From Xylophilus sp042867185 (lineage in GTDB: Bacteria > Pseudomonadota > Gammaproteobacteria > Burkholderiales > Burkholderiaceae_C), in contig JBHZQV010000012.1 of NCBI GenBank assembly GCA_042867185.1, positions 1 through 64,000 of the forward strand: a stretch of 64,000 nt of DNA, written 5' to 3'. The position numbers were made by a program, and so were the translations under genes. Within the stretch, counting starts at the first letter, position 1; each line of letters starts with the position of its first letter. Below, piece after piece: positions 1-8,183 of the stretch. The notes below the pieces were generated by a model. That model ran no database searches, had not been told where the DNA came from, and was given only the letters and a program-made list of their open reading frames with translations.

Positions 1-113
1 TCGACCCCACAGCGGCATCGGGCGCATCGCGCCCATCGCCCGACTCAAATCTGCAAACAACCTCTTGACGCTTCACAGCTAGCCGGCCACCCTGGCCCTT
101 GCCGGCTCGGCGG

Positions 114-1031
114 TCAGTAGATCTCGGGCACCACCATGTCCGACGGGACCGGCTGGCGCAGGTAGTCGGGGTTGCGCATCCGCTCCGGCAGCACCACCGG
201 CGCATGGGGCACGTCCTGGTAGGGCAGCTGGTGCAGCAGATGGCTGATGCAGTTGAGGCGCGCCTTCTTCTTGTCGTCGGCCTGCACCACCCACCACGGC
301 GCCTCGGGGATGTGGGTGCGCTCCAGCATCGTTTCCTTGGCCTTGGTGTATTCCTCCCAGCGCCGGCGGCTCTCCAGGTCCATCGGGCTCAGCTTCCACT
401 GCTTGAGCGGATCGTGGATGCGGCCCAGGAAGCGCAGGTGCTGCTCTTCGTCGGAGATCGAGAACCAGTACTTGATCAGCTTGATGCCCGAGCGCACCAG
501 CATCCGCTCGAAGTCGGGCACGGTGCGGAAGAACTCCTCGTACTCCTCGTCGGAGCAGAAGCCCATCACCCGCTCGACGCCGGCGCGGTTGTACCAGCTG
601 CGGTCGAACAGCACCATCTCGCCGGCGGCCGGCAGGTGCGCCACGTAGCGCTGGAAATACCACTGCGTGCGCTCCCGGTCGTTGGGCGCGGGCAGCGCCG
701 CCACCCGGGCCACGCGGGGGTTGAGCCGCTGGGTGATCCGCTTGATGACCCCGCCCTTGCCCGCAGCGTCGCGGCCTTCGAACAGGATCACCACCTTCTG
801 CTTGCTGTGCTGCACCCAGTCCTGCAGCTCGACCAGTTCGCCCTGCAACCGGAACAACTCGCGGAAATAGGCGCGGCGGGCATCCGGGTCCTTGGCACCG
901 CGCTCGCCGGTTTCGGCGAAATCGCGGTCTTCCATCTCCAGCTCGAATTCCTCGTCGTAGCTGTCGACCAGATCCTGCGCCATGCGCTGTACGAGGGCCT
1001 GCTGGGGTTCGGGAAGCGAAGAGAAGGTCAT
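114..1031 (-). CDS. ppk2: Polyphosphate kinase 2 family protein (PPK2)
   Basis: Predicted to transfer phosphate between inorganic polyphosphate and nucleotides (NDP to NTP or the reverse) in the cytoplasm. Counting from the chosen start (305 aa), the Walker A-like loop GRDAAGKGG is at about residues 86-94 and the PPK2 signature FDRSWYNRAGVE at about 142-153; both define the family. The length fits a single-domain PPK2. The frame stays open for 33 more codons upstream, with other ATGs at 1067 and 1058, but that extension lacks PPK2-like sequence. The start itself has no strong Shine-Dalgarno and is uncertain. The subclass (ADP- or GDP-preferring) cannot be told by eye. No operon partner is visible; the gene reads toward the left edge. 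Confidence 0.93.
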   Translation of the reverse strand: MTFSSLPEPQQALVQRMAQDLVDSYDEEFELEMEDRDFAETGERGAKDPDARRAYFRELFRLQGELVELQDWVQHSKQKVVILFEGRDAAGKGGVIKRITQRLNPRVARVAALPAPNDRERTQWYFQRYVAHLPAAGEMVLFDRSWYNRAGVERVMGFCSDEEYEEFFRTVPDFERMLVRSGIKLIKYWFSISDEEQHLRFLGRIHDPLKQWKLSPMDLESRRRWEEYTKAKETMLERTHIPEAPWWVVQADDKKKARLNCISHLLHQLPYQDVPHAPVVLPERMRNPDYLRQPVPSDMVVPEIY

Positions 1032-1281
1032 GGTGGATCGGCGGCGGAAATCCGCCATCTTGACCATTCGGCATGACGCCGCGGTGACATAGGGTGAACC
1101 GCCCGCTCCCGGGCTACCGGCCCGGCACACACCGTGTTCCCCGCGCCCGGCCTGTCCCGAATATCACCGGCGCGGCAGCGCCCATCGGGCCGAGTACCCG
1201 TTCGACCGAAAGCACACCCGCGCAGGCTTGACGGCCGGGGCATCCGGGTTTACAAAATACCCGGGCTTAAATGGAGAAACC

Positions 1282-1656
1282 ATGCGCTTTCATACCGGTT
1301 GGATCGCCTGTCTGGTCACCTTGGCGGGGACTGTGTCTCCCGCACAGGCGCGCCTGGCGGTGGGTTATGCCGACACCGCCTGCGCCCATTGGAACGACAT
1401 CCGCAGCAGCAGCGCCGTCGTCGACGTCGTTCGGGAAGACGGCATGGTGCAGTGGGTATCGGGCTATCTGACGGCCGTCAACGCGATGCGGGTCAGCGCC
1501 AGACAACGCCCCTATGCGCTGCCGAGCTACAGCGCGCTCAAGGCGCTGATCCACACGCGCTGCACCACCATGCCGGCGCGCACGTTCCAGCAGGTGGCGG
1601 ACGGCCTGCATCTGGAGTTGCGGGAGGCAGAGCCGCCAACCGTCAACGGGGATTAG
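1282..1656 (+). CDS. Small secreted protein, Rap1a/Tai-like pattern
   Basis: A 124-aa protein with a typical signal peptide (hydrophobic core, predicted cleavage after the AQA near residue 22). The ATG is preceded by GGAG at 1273-1276 with good spacing. The mature part has two cysteines far apart and the stretch WVSGYLTAVNA. This recalls small periplasmic proteins with a WxxGYLxGxN pattern, some grouped with type VI immunity-like Rap1a/Tai proteins, but the match is from memory and weak. No effector or secretion gene lies nearby, so an immunity role is not supported here. Best described as an exported hypothetical protein. Confidence 0.7.
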   Translation: MRFHTGWIACLVTLAGTVSPAQARLAVGYADTACAHWNDIRSSSAVVDVVREDGMVQWVSGYLTAVNAMRVSARQRPYALPSYSALKALIHTRCTTMPARTFQQVADGLHLELREAEPPTVNGD

Positions 1657-1794
1657 TCGCTCCCCGCGGTGCGGCATCGGCCGACGCGCCAGTCGCGCGC
1701 CGATCACGCCCCGGCACCGCATGAGGAGAAGGCGGCTTGTGCGCATCCGCATAGCGTTGTAAAACAGCCCCAAGGTATTTTTATGGGGGTAAAT

Positions 1795-3087
1795 ATGACG
1801 ATCGTTGGAGTGCCCATGCGTCTTTCCACCGCCATCGCGTCCATTTTCCAGGATGTGGAAGGCAACGCCTACATCGACAAGGTCTTGCGTGCGGCCCGCA
1901 CGCACCTGGACATGGACATCGCCTTCGTCGCCGAGTTCCAGGGCGACAAGCGGGTGCTTCGCCATCTGGATGCGCGCTATCCCGCGCCGCTGTATCCCGG
2001 CCAGGTGATCCCGCCGGACAGCCGCTATGTGCAGGATGTGATGACCGGCCATTTGTCGACCCTCGTCCCGAACGCTTCCCAGACCGCGACGCGCGCCTGC
2101 CCCACCGATCCCGGCCCGCCGCTGGGTGCGCACATCAGCGTGCCGATATGGCTGGCCGACGGAACGCTCTACGGCACCCTCTGCTGCCTGCGCTACCAGG
2201 CCGATCCGACGCTGGGCGAACGCGACACCGGCATGCTCAAGACCCTGTCGGAGCTGGTGGCCCACCGCCTGGACCAGGAGCGCACCGCCTGGCAACGCAT
2301 CCAGGACAAGGCCGCGCGCATCGACGCGGCCATCATGGACAAGCAGCCGAGGATCGTCTACCAGCCGATCTACGACGTGGACACCGGCACCGTCGCGGGG
2401 GTGGAATGCCTCTCGCGCTTCTACAAGGGCCAGCGTGCCACGCCGGCGGAGTGGTTCAAGGAAGCGGTCGACGCGGGGCTGGGCCCGTCGCTGGAGCAGT
2501 GGGCGATGGAAAAGGCGCTGACCGGCATGGCGCAGATGCCCTCCCACGTCTTCTTCGCGATCAACGGATCGCGCGAGTTCATCTCAAGCGGCCTGCTGGA
2601 ACCGACCCTCGAAGGCCACGACCTGACCCGCGTCGTGCTGGAGGTGACCGAGCGCGCCGCCGTCGCCGACGACACCACGGTGCTCGACCACCTGCAGCCG
2701 CTGCGGCAGCGCGGCCTGCGCATCGCGCTGGACAATGCCGGCGCGGGGCATGCCAGCATGCGCGACATCCTCCACCTGCGGCCCGACCAGATCAAGCTCG
2801 ACATCTCGCTGGTGCACGACATCGACCAGAACGCGAGCCACCGCGCGCTGGCCGCGGCGCTCAGCACCTTCGCCCACGACATCGGCAGCGACGTGGTGGC
2901 CGAGGGCGTCGAAACGCCGGCCGAATTGCGGGTGCTGCAGGGAATGGGTGTCGACCGGGTCCAGGGCTATCTGCTGAGCCACCCGGTGCCGCTCGACGAT
3001 GCGGTGGGATTGGCCCATGCGCCCCGGCGCAGCTTCGAACCGGGCACGGGAGAGTCACCGGCAGCGGCCAGACGCATGGCATGCTGA
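1795..3087 (+). CDS. GAF-EAL protein with altered metal-binding motifs
   Basis: About 430 aa. An N-terminal GAF-like sensor (about residues 20-165) is followed by an EAL-type domain (about 180-410). EAL proteins hydrolyse cyclic di-GMP. Landmarks seen: ECLSR at 204-208 where EALxR is usual, Asn257, LEVTE at 282-286, IKLD ending at Asp336, AEGVE at 369-373 and the VQGYLLS loop near 389. The loop normally written DDFGTG reads DNAGAG at 313-318, so the second metal-binding Asp is Asn. Activity may be reduced or lost, leaving a c-di-GMP-binding or signalling role. The start was chosen because GGGGGT precedes it by 4-6 nt; ATG at 1783 is an alternative. No GGDEF domain is present. Confidence 0.88.
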   Translation: MTIVGVPMRLSTAIASIFQDVEGNAYIDKVLRAARTHLDMDIAFVAEFQGDKRVLRHLDARYPAPLYPGQVIPPDSRYVQDVMTGHLSTLVPNASQTATRACPTDPGPPLGAHISVPIWLADGTLYGTLCCLRYQADPTLGERDTGMLKTLSELVAHRLDQERTAWQRIQDKAARIDAAIMDKQPRIVYQPIYDVDTGTVAGVECLSRFYKGQRATPAEWFKEAVDAGLGPSLEQWAMEKALTGMAQMPSHVFFAINGSREFISSGLLEPTLEGHDLTRVVLEVTERAAVADDTTVLDHLQPLRQRGLRIALDNAGAGHASMRDILHLRPDQIKLDISLVHDIDQNASHRALAAALSTFAHDIGSDVVAEGVETPAELRVLQGMGVDRVQGYLLSHPVPLDDAVGLAHAPRRSFEPGTGESPAAARRMAC

Positions 3088-3118
3088 GCGCGGCCGAGAC
3101 AGGGGCGCGCCGCGCGGC

Positions 3119-4375
3119 CTACATCTGGTCGATCATGACCTGGCCGAAGCCGGAGCAGCTCACCTGGGTCGCACCCTCCATCAGGCGGGCGAAGTCGTAG
3201 GTGACCTTCTTGCTGGCGATCGCCTTCTCCATCGACGCGATGATCCGGTCGGCCGCCTCGGTCCAGCCCATGTGGCGCAGCATCATCTCGGCCGACAGGA
3301 TCTCGGAGCCCGGGTTGACATAGTCCTTGCCCGCGTATTTCGGCGCCGTGCCGTGGGTGGCCTCGAACATCGCCACCGTATCGCTCAGATTGCCGCCCGG
3401 CGCGATGCCGATGCCGCCGACCTGGGCGGCCAGCGCGTCCGAGATGTAGTCGCCGTTGAGGTTGAGGGTGGCGATCACGCTGTACTCGGCCGGGCGCAGC
3501 AGGATCTGCTGCAGGAACGCATCGGCGATCGAGTCCTTGACCGTGATGTCCTTGCCGGTCTTCGGGTTCTTGAACTTCATCCACGGCCCGCCGTCGATCG
3601 GCTCGGCGCCGAACTCCTTGCGCGCCAGGGCGTAGGCCCAATCCCGGAAGCCGCCCTCGGTGAACTTCATGATGTTGCCCTTGTGGACGACCGTCATGCT
3701 GGGCTTGTCGTTGTCGATGCAGTACTGCAGCGCCTTGCGGATCAGGCGCTCGGTGCCTTCGATCGACACCGGCTTGATGCCCAGGGCCGACGTCTCCGGG
3801 AACCGGATCTTGTCGACGCCCAGCTCTTCCTTGAGCAGCTTGATGAGTTTCCGGGCCTTCTCGCTGCCGGCCTCGAACTCGATCCCGGCGTAGATGTCTT
3901 CCGAGTTCTCGCGGAAGATCACCATGTCGGTCTTCTCGGGCTCGCGGACCGGGCTCGGCACGCCCTTGAAGTAGCGGATCGGCCGCAGGCAGACGTACAG
4001 GTCGAGCTGCTGGCGCAACGCCACGTTCAGCGACCGGATGCCGCCACCCACCGGCGTGGTCAGCGGCCCCTTGATCGACACCACGTAGTCGCGCACGACC
4101 TCGAGGGTTTCCGCCGGCAGCCAGACATCGGGTCCGTAGACACGGGTCGCCTTCTCGCCAGCGTAGACCTGCATCCAGTGGATCTTGCGGGCGCCGCCAT
4201 AGGCCTTCGCCACCGCCGCATCGACCACCTTCAGCATCACCGGGGTGATGTCCTGGCCGGTACCGTCGCCTTCGATGTACGGAATGACCGGCTCGTCGGG
4301 CACGTTCAGGGTCGAGTCGGCATTGACGGTGATCTTCTGGCCGTGGGCGGGCACCTGGATGTGCTGATAGGACAT
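3119..4375 (-). CDS. icd: Isocitrate dehydrogenase, NADP-dependent
   Basis: Oxidises isocitrate to 2-oxoglutarate and CO2 in the TCA cycle, reducing NADP. The 418-aa length equals the classic homodimeric bacterial enzyme. The substrate loop GGGIRSLNVALRQ (Ser115, counterpart of the regulatory E. coli Ser113) and the NADP-selecting stretch HGTAPKYAG with Lys-Tyr are both present. Transcribed alone, opposite to the GAF-EAL gene, with which it is convergent. The start MSYQHIQVPAHG is typical of the betaproteobacterial enzyme. The divergent gene to its right starts about 200 bp away, leaving room for both promoters. Confidence 0.98.
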   Translation of the reverse strand: MSYQHIQVPAHGQKITVNADSTLNVPDEPVIPYIEGDGTGQDITPVMLKVVDAAVAKAYGGARKIHWMQVYAGEKATRVYGPDVWLPAETLEVVRDYVVSIKGPLTTPVGGGIRSLNVALRQQLDLYVCLRPIRYFKGVPSPVREPEKTDMVIFRENSEDIYAGIEFEAGSEKARKLIKLLKEELGVDKIRFPETSALGIKPVSIEGTERLIRKALQYCIDNDKPSMTVVHKGNIMKFTEGGFRDWAYALARKEFGAEPIDGGPWMKFKNPKTGKDITVKDSIADAFLQQILLRPAEYSVIATLNLNGDYISDALAAQVGGIGIAPGGNLSDTVAMFEATHGTAPKYAGKDYVNPGSEILSAEMMLRHMGWTEAADRIIASMEKAIASKKVTYDFARLMEGATQVSCSGFGQVMIDQM

Positions 4376-4512
4376 GGGAAACCTCGGGGAGAAGCAGGAG
4401 ATGAGACGCGTCCGACGGACGGTAACGAGCGGGACAAGGCGGTCGATTCTATGCCCGATAAATAGGGATACTCACCGCCAACGTCGGCACGGAAGACCGC
4501 GTTGAAAACCAC

Positions 4513-4532
4513 CCTTCCGGCGGGCCGGAAGG
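4513..4532. other. GC-rich inverted repeat upstream of the Lys/His-rich gene
   Basis: CCTTCCGG, four-base loop CGGG, then CCGGAAGG: a perfect 8-bp stem in the divergent region between icd and the small basic secreted protein. There is no T-run, so it is not an obvious terminator. It could be a 5'-leader hairpin of the rightward transcript or an operator. Confidence 0.45.
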
Positions 4533-4573
4533 TCCGCTCCACCCTCCCAGCTTTCGATCCAGCACACCGTCAC

Positions 4574-4831
4574 ATGAACAAGCTCCTCGCCACCCTGATC
4601 GCCGGTTTCTTCGCGATGGGCGTCTTCGCCCAACAGCCACCGCAGGGCAACCCCAGCACCTCGGCCCATTCCCCTGCCCAGTCGCAAGCGGCCGGCGAAG
4701 CGCGCAAGCAGGCCCGCATGGCCAAGCACAAGGCCGCCAAGAAACACAAGCATCCGAAGGGCTCGCACGCTGCAGGCCACAAGCCGCGCCATCCGAAGCA
4801 TGCGGTCGCGCCGCACGCCCACAAGGGCTGA
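4574..4831 (+). CDS. Small secreted Lys/His/Ala-rich protein
   Basis: An 85-aa product with a short signal peptide (MNKLLATLIAGFFAMGVFA, cut after about residue 19-20) and a mature chain made almost wholly of Lys, His, Ala, Gly and Pro, very basic and without a recognisable fold. Such low-complexity basic exported peptides are common in Comamonadaceae; their function is not established, although metal or polyanion binding would fit the His/Lys content (inference). An 8-bp GC hairpin lies about 40 bp upstream of the ATG and a strong intrinsic terminator follows the gene, so it is probably a monocistronic unit. Confidence 0.75.
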   Translation: MNKLLATLIAGFFAMGVFAQQPPQGNPSTSAHSPAQSQAAGEARKQARMAKHKAAKKHKHPKGSHAAGHKPRHPKHAVAPHAHKG

Positions 4832-4876
4832 TCGGAAACCGCGCCGAACCTTCGGGCCGCGGGTCCCGGCACACGG

Positions 4877-4900
4877 AAGCGGCCCGGCGGCCGCTTTTTT
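4877..4900 (+). terminator. Intrinsic terminator after the Lys/His-rich gene
   Basis: Perfect 8-bp stem AAGCGGCC / GGCCGCTT with a CGGC loop, the right arm running directly into a T-run. It lies 46 bp past the stop codon and separates this gene from the DUF192 gene. Confidence 0.9.
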
Positions 4901-4989
4901 CATGCCCTGCGCATCCGCGACCCCGCCGCACGCCCGGCCCCGCTCTGCGCGAGAATCGTCACCCCTTCCGCACCGCCCGAAATTCGCAC

Positions 4990-5469
4990 ATGAAGAACGC
5001 CCCTTCCCGCCGTTTTCTCCGGGCACTGCTGTGCTCGGCTCTGCTGGCCGCCACCGGCGCACAGGCGCAGGACAGCCCGAACGGCGTGCCGCAGACCGAT
5101 CTGCAACGCGTGCCCCTGATGGCCGGCATGTACCGGATAGACGCCCAGGTGGCGCAGACGCCCGAGCAGCGCCAGACCGGCCTGATGTACCGCCGCGAGA
5201 TGCCCCAGCACGAGGGCATGCTGTTCATCTTCGAGCAGCCGGCCACGCAGTGCTTCTGGATGAAGAACACGCTGCTGCCGCTGACCGCCGCCTTCGTGGC
5301 CGACGACGGCACCATCGTCAATATGGCCGACATGCAGCCGCTGAAGACCGACTCGCATTGCTCCACCAAGCCGGTGCGCTACGTGCTGGAAATGAACCAG
5401 GGCTGGTTCGACCACAAGAAACTGAAGGCCGGCTTCAGGCTGACCGGGGCGCCCTTCCAGGGGCGTTGA
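4990..5469 (+). CDS. Exported DUF192 family protein
   Basis: 159 aa with a clear signal peptide (cleavage after AQA at about residue 26). The mature part is a single DUF192 domain: VAQTPEQRQTGLMYRREMPQ, then FWMKNTLLPL and VRYVLEMNQGW are the landmark segments. DUF192 proteins are small periplasmic or exported beta-barrel-like proteins of unknown biochemical function. The length is normal for the family. It lies after a terminator, convergent with xseA, so it is likely transcribed alone. Confidence 0.9.
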   Translation: MKNAPSRRFLRALLCSALLAATGAQAQDSPNGVPQTDLQRVPLMAGMYRIDAQVAQTPEQRQTGLMYRREMPQHEGMLFIFEQPATQCFWMKNTLLPLTAAFVADDGTIVNMADMQPLKTDSHCSTKPVRYVLEMNQGWFDHKKLKAGFRLTGAPFQGR

Positions 5470-5487
5470 CCTCCAGGCCAGGTCAGG

Positions 5488-6816
5488 TCAGGCCGGCTTT
5501 CGAGACGCCCCGGCGGGCTTCTCGTTCACGCCGGTGACCTGCAGCGCCACGCTGCCGTCGGCCAGCGTCGCCTTGAGCGACTGCCCCGCGGCCACCTGCC
5601 GCACGCTCTGCACCACGCCGCCCTGCGCATCCTCGATCCACGCATAGCCGCGCTGCAGCACCAGGGCCGGGTCGAGCAGCTCGAGCCGCAACTGCGCACG
5701 GTCGAGTACCGCGGCATGCCGGGCCAGTGAGGCAGACACCGCGGGCGCCAGTGCCTGCGCCAGCCGCTGTTGCCCATGCGCCGCCCGCTGCAGCGTGGTG
5801 CGGGCACCATAGCGCAGTGTCTGCATATGGCGGTCGAGCTGCAGCCGCTGTTCCGCCAGGCGCGACGAGGGCCGGCCGACGCGGGCCGCCAGCGTGTCGA
5901 TGCGCTGGCCCTGCCGGTCCAGCACCCGCAGCACCGCGCTCTCCAGTGCGTCGGAGGCCTGGTCCAGCCCGGCGAGCAGCACGTCGCGCAGGGGCGCCGC
6001 CAGTTCCGCCGCCGCCGTGGGCGTCGGCGCGCGCAGGTCGGCGACGAAATCGGCCAGGGTGAAATCGGTCTCGTGGCCCACGCCGGTCACCACCGGCACC
6101 GGGCTGGCGGCCAGGGTGCGCACCAGCAGTTCGTCGTTGAACGCCCACAGGTCTTCCATCGAGCCGCCGCCGCGCACCAGCAGGATCACGTCGACCGGCT
6201 GCGTGTCCTGCGGCCGGCGCGTGTGGGCGTACAACGCCTCCAGCGCCCGCACCAGTTCGGCCGGGGCACCGGCGCCCTGCACCGCGGCAGGTGCCAGCAG
6301 CACCGGCAGGTGCGGCGCGCGGCGGCGCAACGCGGTCACCACGTCGTGCAAGGCGGCAGCCCCCAGGGAGGTGACGATGCCGATGCCGCGCGGCATCCGC
6401 GGCAAGACCCGCTTGCGCGATGCGTCGAACAAGCCCTCGGCCTCCAGCCGGGCCTTGCGCAGCAGGAACTGCTCGAACAGGCCGCCCTGCCCCACCCGGG
6501 ACATCGATTCGGCCACCAGCTGCAGGTCGCCCCGGGCCTCGTAGACGCCGAGCCGCCCGCGCACGTCCACCAGCTCGCCGTCGCGCGGGTTGAAGTCGAG
6601 CAGACCCGCCGCGCGCCGGAACATCGCGCAGCGCACCTGGCCCTGCGCATCCTTCAGCGAAAAATAGCAGTGCCCGCTGGAGGCCCGGGAGAACCCGGCG
6701 ATCTCGCCACGGACCGCGACCGGGTTGAAGCGGGCGTCGAGCGCGTCCCCGACGGCGCGGCACAGCGCGCCGACCGGCCAGACGCGCGCACCCGCGGGCG
6801 AGCCGGGCTCAAGCAT
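5488..6816 (-). CDS. xseA: Exodeoxyribonuclease VII large subunit
   Basis: Catalytic subunit of exonuclease VII, which degrades single-stranded DNA processively into oligonucleotides and acts in mismatch repair and DNA damage tolerance. 442 aa. The N-terminal OB-fold begins WPVGALCRAV and includes GEIAGFSRASSGHCYFSLKD; the catalytic domain follows with PRGIGIVTS, VILLVRGGGSMEDLWAFNDE and PVVTGVGHETDFTLADFVAD, all diagnostic. The last third is the long alpha-helical/coiled-coil region that engages small subunits. xseB is not in this window. The start gives the usual N-terminus. Confidence 0.97.
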   Translation of the reverse strand: MLEPGSPAGARVWPVGALCRAVGDALDARFNPVAVRGEIAGFSRASSGHCYFSLKDAQGQVRCAMFRRAAGLLDFNPRDGELVDVRGRLGVYEARGDLQLVAESMSRVGQGGLFEQFLLRKARLEAEGLFDASRKRVLPRMPRGIGIVTSLGAAALHDVVTALRRRAPHLPVLLAPAAVQGAGAPAELVRALEALYAHTRRPQDTQPVDVILLVRGGGSMEDLWAFNDELLVRTLAASPVPVVTGVGHETDFTLADFVADLRAPTPTAAAELAAPLRDVLLAGLDQASDALESAVLRVLDRQGQRIDTLAARVGRPSSRLAEQRLQLDRHMQTLRYGARTTLQRAAHGQQRLAQALAPAVSASLARHAAVLDRAQLRLELLDPALVLQRGYAWIEDAQGGVVQSVRQVAAGQSLKATLADGSVALQVTGVNEKPAGASRKPA

Positions 6817-6946
6817 GGTGCGGCCGGCCGGGCGGCCCGGAATCGGGGAAGAGATCGGGGAAGAGGACTGCTGTTTTTTTCATCGAACTGTCGCATGCCA
6901 ATGCCGGCGCGGGCCGGGGTCGCAATCCGCCGGTTTGCGCACAAAC

Positions 6947-6955
6947 TTATCCACA
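6947..6955 (+). promoter_or_regulatory. Single consensus DnaA box
   Basis: TTATCCACA, a perfect consensus 9-mer, in the roughly 250-bp divergent gap between xseA and exbB. It is part of a small palindrome, CCACA-N5-TGTGG. No second box or AT-rich unwinding region is near, so this is not an origin; DnaA-dependent control of a flanking promoter is possible but only inferred. Confidence 0.5.
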
Positions 6956-7065
6956 CGATCTGTGGGCGACCGGCTGGCGGGCCGGCACCGACTGGGAGGC
7001 GTATCGCCGAAGGCCTGCGCCATAATCCCGGCCGACATCGTCATACGCCACCGGAGGGAGTCCTT

Positions 7066-7701
7066 TTGTTCTCGATCATACAAGCGGCCGGATGGCCGAT
7101 ATGGCCCCTGGTGCTGTGCTCCGTACTGGCGCTGGCCCTCGTCATCGAGCGTTTCCTGAGCCTGAAGACCTCGAAAGTGGCCCCGCCGAAACTGCTGGAC
7201 GAGGCGATCGCCGTGTCGGCCCGGTCGGTGCCCGGCCCCGACGTGGTGACCCAGCTGGAGCAGAACTCGGTCCTGGGCACGGTGCTGGCCAGCGGCTTCC
7301 GGGCCCTCAACAGCAATCCCAGCTGCAGCGAGAGCGATCTGCGCGCCGCCATTGAAGGCGCGGGCCGCAGCGCGGCGCACCGGCTGGAGCGCTACCTGAG
7401 CGCCCTGGCCACCATCGCATCGGCCGCACCCCTGCTGGGCCTGCTGGGCACGGTGATCGGGATGATCGAGATCTTCGGATCGCAGTCGGGCAGCGGCGCG
7501 GCCAGCGGCGGCGGCAACCCGGCGCAACTGGCGCAGGGTATTTCGATCGCCCTCTACAACACCGCCTTCGGGTTGATCGTGGCGATTCCGTCGCTGATCT
7601 TCTGGCGCTATTTCCGTGGCCGGGTCGATGCCTACCTGCTGACGCTGGAGTTGGCGGCCGAGCGCTTCGTGCGGCACCTGAACCCGTTGCGCAAGTCCTG
7701 A
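7066..7701 (+). CDS. exbB: MotA/TolQ/ExbB proton channel family protein
   Basis: Inner-membrane proton channel subunit that with ExbD converts proton-motive force into work on the outer membrane. 211 aa. Three membrane segments are visible: IWPLVLCSVLALALVIERF near the N-terminus, then the conserved APLLGLLGTVIGM segment and the ISIALYNTAFGLIVAIPSLIFW segment. The initiator is TTG: a strong GGAGGGAG at 7053-7060 sits 5 nt before it, and there is no in-frame ATG or GTG between that site and the conserved N-terminus. It is followed 13 nt later by exbD. TonB itself is not in the window, so Ton versus Tol assignment rests on similarity and the lpxK context. Confidence 0.93.
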   Translation: MFSIIQAAGWPIWPLVLCSVLALALVIERFLSLKTSKVAPPKLLDEAIAVSARSVPGPDVVTQLEQNSVLGTVLASGFRALNSNPSCSESDLRAAIEGAGRSAAHRLERYLSALATIASAAPLLGLLGTVIGMIEIFGSQSGSGAASGGGNPAQLAQGISIALYNTAFGLIVAIPSLIFWRYFRGRVDAYLLTLELAAERFVRHLNPLRKS

Positions 7702-7714
7702 TCCCCACGCCGCC

Positions 7715-8176
7715 ATGAGCCTCAATTTCCGCGGGCGCTCCCGCATGGATTTCCGCAGCGGCAGCCGCGACGAGCCCGAGATCAACCTGATCCCGTTCAT
7801 CGACGTGCTGCTGGTGGTGCTCATCTTCCTGATGCTCTCCACCACCTACAGCCGCTTCACCGAGATCCAGCTGCGGCTGCCGGTGGCCGACGCCCAGGCG
7901 ATGCGCGACTACCAGAAGGAGGTGCTGGTCTCGGTCAGCAGCGACGGCCGGTTCACCGTCAACAAGACACCGATGGCCTCGGGCTCGGTCGATGCCCTGA
8001 GCAAGGCGCTCGGCGCCGCCGCGAAGGCCGGCCGCGAGACGGTGGTGATCATCAGCGCCGACGCCAGCGCGCCGCACCAGACCGTCGTGGCGGTGATGGA
8101 AGCCGCCCGCCGCGCCGGCCTGGGCCAGATCACCTTCGCCACCCAGAGCAGCGCGCGCGCCGGCGGCACGCCCTGA
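7715..8176 (+). CDS. exbD: ExbD/TolR family biopolymer transport protein
   Basis: Partner of ExbB in the proton-driven energising complex. 153 aa with one N-terminal membrane anchor, EINLIPFIDVLLVVLIFLML, in which Asp30 is the conserved protonatable residue, followed by a periplasmic domain. It starts 13 nt after exbB ends and is followed 7 nt later by lpxK, so the three are cotranscribed. This exbB-exbD-lpxK linkage is common in beta- and gammaproteobacteria. Confidence 0.95.
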   Translation: MSLNFRGRSRMDFRSGSRDEPEINLIPFIDVLLVVLIFLMLSTTYSRFTEIQLRLPVADAQAMRDYQKEVLVSVSSDGRFTVNKTPMASGSVDALSKALGAAAKAGRETVVIISADASAPHQTVVAVMEAARRAGLGQITFATQSSARAGGTP

Positions 8177-8183
8177 GCCGCCG

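Noticed and set aside
75..110. Sixth copy of the dispersed palindrome near the left edge
   Set aside because: CTAGCCGGC...GCCGGC resembles only part of the element; the GCTAT/ATAGC stem is missing.
1282..1656. Type VI immunity protein
   Set aside because: The similarity to Rap1a/Tai-type proteins is weak, and no effector, VgrG or other type VI gene is in the window.
6930..6970. Replication origin
   Set aside because: Only one DnaA box; no AT-rich unwinding element, no dnaA/dnaN/gyrB neighbours.
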